Source of the DNA: Choristoneura fumiferana
Lineage: Eukaryota > Arthropoda > Insecta > Lepidoptera > Tortricidae
Reading direction: 5' to 3'
DNA length: 64,000 nucleotides
NCBI RefSeq assembly: GCF_025370935.1
Contig: NC_133493.1
Span: forward strand, 1,248,845 to 1,312,844
Both the position numbers and the translations under genes were made by a program. How positions within the stretch are numbered: position 1 is the first letter of the stretch; every line of letters begins with the position of its first letter. The notes below the pieces were generated by a model. It worked only from the letters and a program-made list of their open reading frames with translations, was not told where the DNA came from and searched no databases. Positions 22,705 through 33,886 of this stretch are shown here, in pieces.

Positions 22705-22925
22705 AAAAACTCGACTGCCTTAAAAAATACTAAAAAGAAGAAAACAAGTCTAGTGGGCTAGAACTTTGTTAAGTAGCTAACTTAAAGTTCAACAGTCGGG
22801 ACCCATTTAAATCGTGACGCTCAAAAATTCTTACCTAATGGGTCCCGTCTGTTGAACTTTAAGTTAGCTACTTAACAAAGTTCTTGTTTTCTTCTTTTTA
22901 GTATTTTTAAGGGAGTCGGGTTTTT
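22705..22925. mobile_element. Long perfect-stem hairpin element
   Basis: Arms containing AACTTTGTTAAGTAGCTAAC and TTAAAGTTCAACAG plus their exact complements at ~22840-22885. Outer arms (ACTAAAAAGAAGAAAACAAG) also pair. The loop is short and AT-rich. Confidence 0.8.
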
Positions 22926-22993
22926 TAATTTTTTAATTTAGGTATCTGCTGTTTTGTTTATGTTTATTGTTCACTGTATTGATAGGTATTTTT

Positions 22994-23654
22994 AGGGTTC
23001 CGGAGCCAAAATGGCAAAAACGGAACCCTTATAGTTTCGTCAAGTCTGTCTGTCTGTCTGTCTGTCCGTCCGTATGTCACAGGCATTTTACTCGAAAACT
23101 ACAAGATGTATTAAGATTGGTTTTTGGAATCTTTTTTGTATTTTTTATTTCAATTCCAAATTTTTTGTTACTTTTACGGTCATCCCGTAAAACCTATATC
23201 GAAAATACAAAATTCCCAGCGCTGGTCTTATTTTTCTGGTTTTTCTGTGCATCTATATTTCAGTTTGTATTTTCGATACAAGATGTATATCAATAAAATT
23301 TGGAGTACAGATGTCTTGTGAAGGCCGCTATTCAGTTTTATAGTTAAATTAACAAAAATAAATATTTATAGGGGGAGGCACTCCATACACGTAACAAAAA
23401 TTGATAAAAAAAAAATTTAACTCGCATCAACGTGTGGCACATAGTTTGACAGCTCTTTTGAAAAGATAGTAAGGTTTCTAAAAACTGCGCTTCTCAACAA
23501 AAGGACGTAAGTGCCGTGAAGATACGCTCTTTTTCTGATAATAGATTTTAAGACTGTAGTAAGTGTTTTAATTGTGTTATAATGCACATAATATTACTTG
23601 TTTTTTTCGTAATGGCTACGGCACCGTATCTTGGGCGTGTCCAACACGCTCTTG
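22994..23654 (+). mobile_element. 'TTCCGT' element (copy 3)
   Basis: AGGGTTCCGGAGCCAAAATG and (GTCT)n near 23043-23065, ending GGGCGTGTCCAACACGCTC. Confidence 0.7.
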
Positions 23655-23944
23655 TTTAGTTTGGCAATAAATGCATATTATTATTATTATTAAGAAGAGT
23701 GGCCATATTATCTAACGCTTTTGCACTCGCGATCGCATTCACTATCCCTTTTTACGACCATATTTGAATAAAAAAGCAGTAGCGTTCTTTTTAAACGTTA
23801 TCTTTCTGTTACAACATTCCCTTTATGTTAGTCATAAGCCGGTCCAAATACATCGCGTATATTTTCTTAATTTTCTTTAATGGGTCAAAAATGCGGTAGT
23901 TTAATAAAATCAGCGTGCAATTCTGCGGAGACGCAGTATCTAGG

Positions 23945-24285
23945 AACTAAATGTAAGGCGTCAAATTCATAGTGCGCGCCTCCTCTGGCGCGCACCCAAA
24001 TATGCCGAGGCTCAAGCTGGGGACTTTAGCGGGCCTGAGAAGCAGTTTTACCGCATTACTGTTGGTATCTTGCCACGGCCTCCATTCCAGTAAAGCCTTG
24101 CACCACGGGTCTGTTTTTCTGGCAACGTGACCAGCCCATTGCCAGCAGCTTCCCATTGTCCATTGCCTTTTCAGCTTGTAACTGGATGCAGACGGCTCAG
24201 AAAAGAACGACGTGGAGAAAGCTGAAGGAGGCCTACACCAAATTGGTTGAGAGAGGCTTGAGATGATGATGATGATGATGATGAC
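23945..24285 (-). mobile_element. RTE-type LINE C-terminal fragment
   Basis: Minus frame reads WQWAGHVARKTDPWCKALLE then WRPWQDT, a decayed version of the WAGH-ARKTD...LEWRP tail of RTE-like reverse transcriptases. (ATG/GAT)n lies at ~24262-24284. Confidence 0.6.
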
Positions 24286-25406
24286 TATTGGATTGGTATG
24301 GTTTTTCAGCCTCCCCCATAATGGTACAAGTGCATTCAAATGACTCGAAGATTGTAACTACATGTGAAAATCATGATAACTTGCGTTGATGATACTGGGT
24401 GTGCTCAATAATTATAATTTTATGGTGAAAAAACTAGCTATTTATTATTTGATGTTGCAGAAAGACTTATTTTTGATGTATAATAGTGATAGCGCATTAT
24501 GAGACAGGCCTTTTGATGCCTTTTTGATTCAATTATCGTGAACGGATTTGCAACAGGTCGACGTTCCCACTTAACCTTTTTTGTCTTATCACAGGTTATG
24601 TGAAATATCAAAATTATTGAAATCGCGACAGTCATGTAAAATCCTAGCTGATTGGGGCCTAATTTATATTATACGATATATATATTTCTTATTTTTCTTC
24701 CAAAGGTATGAAACGTATGTTTTTTCCTGTGTATCGAATATAATTTTAAAGGAAATTTGCTTACGTCTATTGGCATCTTACATCTCACTCTGAACTGAAT
24801 ACAGACAGTCTCTCAAAAATCTGTTCCACAATTACTATTTAAATTTCATTTCACAAACAATTTACGTATTTGCAGTCGAGTTATGCTTTGTAATTTTTGT
24901 TATACTTAATTTATTTACGTTATACTTAAAGCATAACAAACTTGCAACCGTTGCTAATCATTCAATTTATAATATATTTCTTAAATTCTTTGACGTTCAA
25001 AAGTTTAACTTTATGAAAAACTCAGAGAATTAGGTTTTTTAAAAATTCAGTAAAAATTCCCCGCTGCCGCTCGGACCGCCGAAGTCGTAAAGTAAACTAT
25101 CTGTGCAACGTATCTCTATCGCGTCGTAAAGCAGTACCCTCTGTGCTGGTATCTTGAAAAGTTTGTGGCGAAAAGAAATAACTTGATTGCTGATATGCAT
25201 TTTGGGGGATATTTGAAGGAACGTTTAAGTTCTTGAAATGGTAAATGAATAGTTTAATGAAAATCTTAAATTCTAACTGGCTTTTATACGGCATTTAGTG
25301 CATCTACCATGTTAGACTGGCATTTATTTCTCTTGTTTGAATCTACATTAGTTATTCTTTAGTTTTCAAAAATTAAAGACCTGGTGAATCCAACTCAGAA
25401 AGACTC
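24286..25406. other. AT-rich spacer
   Basis: No recognisable exon or repeat. Only short random frames. Confidence 0.4.
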
Positions 25407-25543
25407 GCTGTTTCACCATCCATTGATTTAGTGTTAACTGACGGTTAAGTGTGATGCTGTCTCTATTTGTTTTGTTCGAATAGACGGAGGCGGTATCACA
25501 TTTAACCGTCAGTTAACACTAATCAATGGATGGTGAAACAGCC
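25407..25543. mobile_element. Harbinger-type hairpin MITE GGGGCTGTTTCACC (copy 1, eroded ends)
   Basis: Arms GCTGTTTCACCATCCATTG / CAATGGATGGTGAAACAGC. Three other copies (41762-41902, 46333-46473, 56097-56237) are exactly 141 bp. Confidence 0.8.
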
Positions 25544-25560
25544 CGAGTTCATGTCCTCAG

Positions 25561-28500
25561 TTTTTTTTTTTTTTTTTTTTTTTTTTTTATTATGGCTTTC
25601 ACTCTTGCTGATTTTAGCAAGACGTATTTTGCCAATGTCGATGTTGAGACATTACGCACATGAGGAGAATGTTCGGTTTATGAAATTTTGATTTTGGAGA
25701 AGGAACAGATAGGAGACCTAAAACAAATAACATATGTTATGGACGGCACACGGACGCGTGACTTTTTTTTTTTTTTTTTTTAACAGGGAAATGAAGACTG
25801 TTAAACATGCTAACATAAAAGGAAGTAGTGGAAAGGAAAAATAAAATATAGAAAACATGCTGTAATTTTACTACAACTTAATGTTGTGACTCAGTATAAA
25901 TTTGATTAAAATTTTTGTCAAGGAAGAATCTAAAAGAGAAAGAAGTGTCGGAAAGTTAATAGGACGCGGAACATCCTTAGGCAACACGTCATACAGAGAA
26001 TATGTAAGTTTACCGCAATTAAAAAAAATGTGCTCAAGAGTTCCTTCGTCTAGACCGCATTCGCACAAGGAGTTATCCCGCACCCTAATTTTATTTAAGA
26101 ACACCGGAGTACAGACATGACCCAAACGGAGTCGGCATATGGTAGAAGTGACCCATTTATTCGCAGAGCGGAAACGATAAAACCACGGTTTTCGAGGGAT
26201 TAACGGTTGAATGTTCCCGTAGTGTCGTCCTTTCTGGAGTCTGGAGAGGCTCCACATATTCTGCCAGGAGATCCTCAAGTCAACTCGAGCGGACATCGTT
26301 AGGTCTGATGGTAAGATGGTGTTATATTCCTGGCAACCGATTTCGATGGATTCTCTTGCCCATGCGTCCGCTCTTTCATTACCTACTATGCCGCAGTGGC
26401 CCGGAATCCATGCAAGTGTAACATCTAGTCCTTTTAACTTACAACGGTATAGAGACTCTTTGATTTTCAAAATAATTGGATATTTGGTTTTCATTTTAAA
26501 ATGGTTACCAACAATTGCTTGTAGGCAGCTTTTGGCGTCGGAAAAAATTAATACTTTTGAGATATTATGGGATTTCGAAAATTTGATTGCTTCTAAAATG
26601 GCTATGGATTCCCCAGTGAAAACAGATGACTGAGTTGGGCCTTTCTGAGTCAAGACAATTTGGTATTTGGGAATCCATACCGCTGCTCCTACGTGACCAT
26701 TAGGGTCTAGCTTAGAAGCATCTGTAAAAATGAGTAACCAATCTTGCCATTCTTCCAATTTTTTATTAAATTGAATATTAGCCGCTGGGTTATCCTTGTC
26801 AATGCCAAAATCAAGGATAACATTGGGGGTGTAAGTTAAAGACTCATAGTTGACCTCAAAGATAGGGTTAGAGCTGGAGGTGTATATCGGTGACGAGAGG
26901 TTTTTTAATTTGGAGTACGAAACAATATACCTTGGTGTCTCCTTATGTGACCAATATGCATTTTCAGATACTTCCAGAGAAAGCGCCTCTAGTCGAGGTA
27001 GAAGGGGATGATTAGAGATAGAACAAGCTTTGAAGATGAAGCGGTCTGCCAAGTACTGCCTACGGAGGGACAGGGGAGGATCCAAGCATTCGACCTGCAT
27101 AGCATTTTTTGGTGAGGATTTCATAGCACCTAGAGAAATTCGAAGGCATTTAGCTTGAATCAGATCCCACTTCTTAAGTGCGTTTTTGTTACAGGGTTCT
27201 ATCACCATAGAGCCATAGTCGATCTGGCTACGGATAACTGCGTTGTATACGAGCTTTTGGCAGTATGGATGGGCGCCCCACCAGACCCCAGAGAGAGCTC
27301 GAAGAACATTGATACCCTTTTCACATTTTCCAGTCACATATTCCAAATGTGGTACACCTGTCATTCTAGAGTCTAAAAAGACTCCAAGGAATTTCACAAA
27401 GTCCTTGCAAGGAATGACGTCTCGATCATATTGAATTTGAATGTTGGGTATGAATCTACTTCGCGTGAAGGTAACTATGCTACTTTTAGATGGAGATAGA
27501 GACAGTCCATGATCATCAAGCCAAACCTTGAGATAACTGAGCGCTTCATTAAGTTTTGAAGATGCAGCATCAGTTGACTGCGAGCCCGTATAAAGCACCA
27601 GGTCGTCGGCATACTGAAGAATACTACAGAAGGGGAGACAGATTGTTCCATATCATACGTATATAAACTATAAAGAAGAGGGGAGAGCACCGAACCTTGA
27701 GGGAGTCCCTGCCATAGGGTAAGGGGAGGATGGAAACTATTGCCGGATCGAATTTTAATGGTGCGTCCCATGAATAACTTACAAACAAAATGAACTATCC
27801 TCACAGGAATACTCAGCTGGAGCATTTTTGCTCTGAGCACCGGAAGAAGAACATTGTCGTATGCGGCGGAGACATCTAAGAAGCAACCTACAAGATGTTT
27901 TTTTTTGGAAAGGGCCAATCTAATGTCCGAGGTTAATATGCTTAAGCTGTCCATGGTGCTTTTTCCTTTACGGAATCCGAACTGGGAGTTAGCGAGTAAA
28001 TTATTTTTTTCCACAAACCATTCCAGCCTATTCTTAATTAAATGTTCAAATATTTTACCAATTGTTGCAGAAAGGGCAATTGGTCGATAGGAGTTGGCAT
28101 CTTGAGGGTTCTTGCCTGGTTTGAGCATTGGAATTACAATTTGTGTCATCCATGACTCAGGGATTTCCCCAGTCACAAAAAACAAATTGAAAAGGTTTAA
28201 CAGATGTTCCTTTGAAAAGCGGTTAAGTTTCTGGATAAAGATATAAGGAATGCCATCTTCTCCGGGTGAACTGTTACGAAGACCGTCCAGTGCCAACTCA
28301 AGTTCCGGGAATGTGAAGGGTTCGTCGAGGGGTCCTAGTTCAGCAGAAGGAGGAGATGGGTTTATGCAAGATTCCTCAGGAACCGATGAGGGAGCTAATT
28401 TACCCGCGAACTCCGCCAACCAGGAAGGAGGATTATGAGGGGTTGACCAGTCAGATCGGAAAGAGCCTCTGAATCTTTTAATACTCTTCCATACCAGCGA

Positions 28501-28876
28501 TGGCGGAGTTCTAGGGTTGAGATTTTCGCAAAATCCCTTCCATCCTTTCTTTTTAGCTTTCTTTAGGAGGCGCTTAGTGTGAGCAGAGATTTTTTGGTAG
28601 GCGACAAAATCTTCGGAAAGACCGGAAACATTGAACTTACGTTCGGCGTTATCCCTTTCTTTAACCGCCGCCGTGCATTCTGCATCCCACCAGGGAGGTG
28701 AAGGGACTTTGCTGCCAAGAATTTTTTTCTTCGGGACGTACTTATCGGCTGCCTCTATCAGTATCGATTGGAATTGGAGGTATTGTTCAAAAGGGTTTGA
28801 AAGGTTGGAATCGAGCTCTTTTAATTTTTTTTCCACATAATAAGAGAAGCTAGGCCAATCTGCTTTATCTGCTTTA
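25561..28876 (-). mobile_element. 5'-truncated non-LTR retrotransposon (RT + RNase H)
   Basis: Reverse transcriptase lies in 28884-27475 (minus): APSPGEDGI-like region, YRPIAL, GFRKGKSTMD and GLPQGSVLSPLLYSLYT. A one-base frameshift occurs just before the catalytic YADD (27613-27602), after which 27598-25871 continues with LVLYTGSQ, a thumb domain, an RNase H domain (LLIFTDASK, GESIAILEA, LIFSDAKS, GNERADAWA, i.e. all four acidic residues) and a CCHC-like CECGLDEGTLEHIFFNC. The apurinic endonuclease region is missing. Two T-runs (25561-25589, 25763-25781) are the poly(A) tail and an internal A-run. Clade is probably Jockey/I-like with RNase H. Confidence 0.9.
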
Positions 28877-29200
28877 GTCCTCAATCTTATTACAATCCCT
28901 GCACATGGGGGATTGAACTACTTTCATCATATTTAAAAATTTATTCAATGGAACCTGCCCTGACTGCACTCGAAACACCCACACAAGTCACTCTGAAAAT
29001 TTTGTTCTGTATTGTGTTGTGTTGTGTTGTACCAGATACCTTTTGTTTTTGATATGAAATTGAATGACTCTTGCCACATATCTAAGCATTTATTCCTCGC
29101 AAGTGTCATCAAATCCGTACCATATGGTTTACATAGGAGTTCCATGCCATCTGTCACTGCCGTTTTAGCCACTCTAGTCTGTGGTCTTGTTCAGGGACAT
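28877..29200 (-). mobile_element. Older LINE tail split by the insertion at 28876
   Basis: Minus frames read LARNKCLDMWQESFNFISKT, then (after a frameshift) FRVQSGQVPLNKFLNMMK and SPMCRDCNKIED, where it is cut by the younger LINE. Same family as 31022-31440. Confidence 0.65.
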
Positions 29201-29542
29201 GCTAAGGAAAATCAAAGTCGCTCCCTGCTTATTACGATTAGAATTATTCGAATCTGGACATTCTACTCAAAAGATATTACGAATTTGAAAAGGCGGGCGG
29301 GTTCGCGCGGACTAGTTTTTGAGAAATGGAGTTGGAGTTATGCTGAGTGGGGCCTGCTTTATACTATTTGATTCTTTCCATGTAATGTATTTTTATGTGT
29401 ATTGAATATGTGTAAATATATGTTTCTCTCTCTCTCAAAAATGTGTTTAAAGTGACCCTGAGACCATTTTATGAAGATTGTACCCATGCGGAGCCAGGGC
29501 GAGGCGCTAGAGGGCTATAAAAATAGTGTTTTTCCCCGTCAG

Positions 29543-29716
29543 AACGGCTGGACGCAGCACCCGGCGGTGCCGTGGGTGCGCGTGGACCCGGAGGCCCGCT
29601 GCGCCGTGATGCTGCTGTACGGCCGTAAGCTGGCCGTGCTGCCCTTCCGCAAGGACGCCGCCGCGGACGACGCTGACCCGCTCGAGGCCAAGCCGCTCGC
29701 TGATCTCAAGAAAAAC
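29543..29716 (+). CDS. Cpsf160: Cpsf160 visible exon 1
   Basis: Acceptor ttttccccgtcag, donor AAC|GTGAGT, phase 0 at both ends. Reads NGWTQHPAVPWVRVDP ... LLYGRKLAVLPFRKD. It starts at about residue 140-170 of the family, so upstream exons must exist. Confidence 0.92.
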
Positions 29717-32700
29717 GTGAGTTACCGGTTACATATTTCAATATCGAAAATTAAAATACCTACGGTTAAAATGACGATGTTCGTTCATCGAAAGTTGTTA
29801 TACCTATGGTCAAAATGTCTAAGATTGAAATGTCGATTGATTAAAATATCGAATGAGTGAAAATGTCGATAGCCAATATATCTAAGTTGTAAATGTCAAC
29901 ATATTCGAATGCCGAAAATTAAAATGTCGTACATACAAATCTGCTTTATTTATTGCTCGTTTCTCTTAATAGCATTTATTTTACATAATCTAGTAATTTT
30001 AGCACTCGCCGGCCGCTCCCGCAGCACGCTCGCTTCGCTCGCTCGGTTCGTGCGTTGTTGTAGTCACAGTTCTCTCTAACCTAACCAAACCAAATATAAT
30101 ATTTTTGGTAATGCATGTTCAGTAGGTTAGGTTAGGTTAGTATTGCGTCAAGGCTCGAAGCGCCTCAACTGAGCGGAATAGGAGCTCCGCGAACTGTCAC
30201 GTGATAGTTCATACATAAGATATTCAATACTCTGTACTTCGATATTTTGATCTTTCAATATCACTTTTGTAGATAAATATATTTCCGATATATTGGCCAT
30301 AGGTTACCCAACCATTCGACTATGTAAACTTTCGTCATTTTAATTTTCGATATTTCGATACAGTTGATATTTCAATTTTTGATATTTTGAATATCAACAT
30401 TTTACCCATAGGTATTTTAACTTTCGATATTCAAATCGAATATGTGACCGAGTCATCACCATTATCATCCCGTTACCGTTGGGGCCGAAATGTTCTCGAG
30501 TGGAGACCGCGGATCAGCTGAGCGAGGCGTAGGACGTGCACCAACGAGATGGACGGATGGGTGACACTATTTACCGGCCCGGATAATACCGGTCCCGAAT
30601 AAACTTTATTATTCTAAATTTTTTTTCAATTTCATTTTCAAACAATATTTTTAGTTTATTAAACTGTTAAAATGATTGGCAGGCCCCCACGATCCCGGTG
30701 GCGCGCGCGCCGACGCTGGCCTCGTATGTGATAGTCCTCAAAGACCTGGACGAGAAGATAGACAACATCCTGGACATACAGTTCCTGCACGGGTATTATG
30801 AGCCCACGCTGCTGCTGCTCTATGAGCCGATTAGGACTTTTGCGGGGTGAGTTGGACGAGGATGGGCATGGTAATGAAAACGTGACTGGGAATGAGAATA
30901 AGAAACAGGGTGGGTATGAGAGTGAGAGTGGGAATTAGTTTGGGAAATTGAACAGGAATGATAAAGAAAACGGGAATGAAACTAATAATGAAAATGGTAA
31001 GAATAGGAATGGGTATGAGGAAAGTATTTTTTTTTTATCTAGTATTTTAACAAGGCTTTAGTATACCAAATGTGACTATGTCAGCCTCATAGGGAGCCTC
31101 AGTTATATACACCACACTACAGATATTACGCTCTCCCTTGCACTCTGGATGCAGAGGCCTGTCTAATGAACCTGTAAATCAGTATCGCTTTTTCTGAAAG
31201 CAGTCGACTCAGAATTACATTTACACCTCCATTGAACAAGCCCATACCATCCAAATATCTGTGATGTCCTTATTCTGATCACATTCCAAAAGAAAATGAG
31301 GTCTTCAGTCTTATTACAACCTATACACAAAGGTGATTGTACTCGTACATCAAATTAAAAAACAGTTTAGTGGAATGTGACCAGACTGCACACGAAAATT
31401 CGTAATCATAAAATCATAATTTGAATGGTCCACGGAAAGAAGTCACTTTTTTTTGAAAATGAGTTTTTAATGCCACAAAGTACTATGACTTACCATTGAA
31501 TTAAATAATCTGAAAACAATAAAAAATCTATTTTTTGATCTTTTAAATAAATGGTAACCATAGTAATTGTTTGTGATGACTAACTTTCAAACCGCTATAA
31601 CTCAAAAAGTTGCTTAGGTGACTAGACACGTTCTTTCCATGGACCCTTCATTTGTAGATGTCAAAGAATACAAACCTCATTAAAATGAGTTTGGGAATGT
31701 GAATTAGAATGAGTTTGGGAATGAAAATTAGAATGAGTTTGGTAATGGGAATTGAAATGGAATTGTTAATGAGACCATTCCCCTATCCATATATGAGTTT
31801 GGGAATGAGAATAAAACTAAGAATGAGGAATGACAGCAATAAAAATGGGAACGGGTATGAATTTAAAAATAGCCAAGAGAATTGGAATGGAGAAGAGGAG
31901 TTCTAACTAGTTGATATTGATACAAAACTTGGCTGTATCTGCGTGCTTATAAGCGGCAAAACAATCTGGGCCTCAAATGTATGCAGAAATAGGTGATTTT
32001 GTATGTAGAGTTGGCCAAATTTTGTGCTGCTGTGTATTATCTAGTCAGTGATGGGCAAAGTACGGTCCGCGGGACAACTCCGGCCCGCGAAGGGATTTAA
32101 TCCGGCCTGCCGACGTTCCTTCGAACCTACCTATATAGCCCGCGATCATAATATAATTTCATTATTTGGCAAAAACATAAAAAGGTATCAAATAGAACGG
32201 TGTAATCCTGGCCACTTTTGTAACTTTCTGGCCCCCCATGAAGAAAGTTTGCCCGCCACTCTAGTAGGTAAGGTAGACTGTGGTGGTAACGCGCGTGTGT
32301 TGCAGGCGTACGGCGGTGCGGAGCGACACGTGCGCAATGGCAGGCGTGTCCCTGAACATGAGCGCGCGCGTGCACCCCGTCATCTGGGCCACCGCCGGCC
32401 TGCCGTTCGACTGTCTGCGCGCCGTGCCCATACAGCGCCCTCTGGGTCAGTCATACGATACAATTCGAGCTGCTTTTTTTATATATTTATAGCCTCTTTC
32501 ACCATTCACTGATAAATTTTAAGCTAGACAATTTGTTTTACACTTTGAGTTGCATTATATTGAAATTTTAGTAAGGGTCCCTAAAATTTTCTGGTAATAA
32601 ATATACCCCCTTATTCATAAAACTTAACAAGCCTATGTTAACTAACAAATGCTTTGTCCCTTTCTAACAAATACAAATGTCGAAGTGACAGATAAGGACA

Positions 32701-33840
32701 AACGAATTTTAGCGGCATTTTAACTAAAATAGGTTTGATTGTCGTTTATGAATAAGGGGGTTAGCCTGTAATGATAATGTAGCATTCTAACGGTGAAAGA
32801 ATTTTTGAAATCAGTCCAGTAGTTTTTGAGTTTATTCGTTACAAATATAACATCCACAAATACAAATCTTTTAAATCATAAATCATTTATTTGTTTACCA
32901 GAATGTAGTCTTTTACAATGAAAGGTGGTAAATTTAATATTTTATGTCCAATACATTCTGCTTTAGCCTAAGCGTGTAAAAATTTAGACAGCATGCGTTT
33001 ATCTAATTGCTGAAACTATATTATTGTTATTATTATTATTTGAGCATAGGGATTAATATTGTTTATTTATACAAATTAAATAAAAATAATGTTGAAGTTA
33101 CTACAAATGTCAGATCGACAGTAATAAATTAGTTCAGTTAATAATTAATATTGATCACCCTAACAAAATTACATGTCAAATTTTATATTAAACTTAAAAT
33201 CCGAAATAGTTATTTGTGTCACTAGGGAGCAAAATGGTGTATTTACGACGAGGGCGGTATATTGAATCCAGAATATAGCGATGGATTCTACAATACGCTC
33301 AGGATTCTAAATTAGAAGTCAAGTTTTAACGCCCAAGATGAAAATAATTTTGCTCCCGAGTGGCTCATACAACTTTTCACACAGAGCATTAAGATACTTG
33401 AACAAAAAATCTAAATATAGGTACTTAAAATGCAACCAGCACAGTCAATGGCGTGTTTTTTTATTATCAACTTAAAAAAAATTAATTTGGATTAAATCGC
33501 TTAGGAAAGCCTTGAACAGAAAAGCTGCACTTTGCTCCCTCTCGTCAGGGAGGAAAAGTTACTTTTCTGAAGGAGGTGTGAAAATATATTTTCTCTAAAA
33601 TATAAGAGTGAGACAGGGAAAAAGACAGAGATACATGTCAGTACGAGTTTACTGGTTCATACAATTTATATCTACATTAGTCGAACCTTCACATCGTGAG
33701 GAAACCTGCACAAACCTGCGAAGCAATTCAATGGTGCGTGTGAAGTTCCCAATCCGCACTGGGCCCGCGTGGGAACTATGGCCCAAGCCCTCTTGTTCTG
33801 AGAGGAGGCCTGTGCCCAGCAGTGGGACGTATATAGGCTG

Positions 33841-33886
<46 letters not shown>

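Noticed and set aside
25902..28840. Several + strand frames of 60-105 aa over the LINE
   Set aside because: Shadows of the minus-strand RT/RNase H coding sequence.
30121..30140. (TTAGG)3, the insect telomere motif
   Set aside because: Only three units within the quasi-periodic element; too short to be an interstitial telomere.
32048..32512. 154-aa + frame
   Set aside because: Runs through a hAT-like MITE and then reads the Cpsf160 exon at 32306-32445 in the wrong frame.
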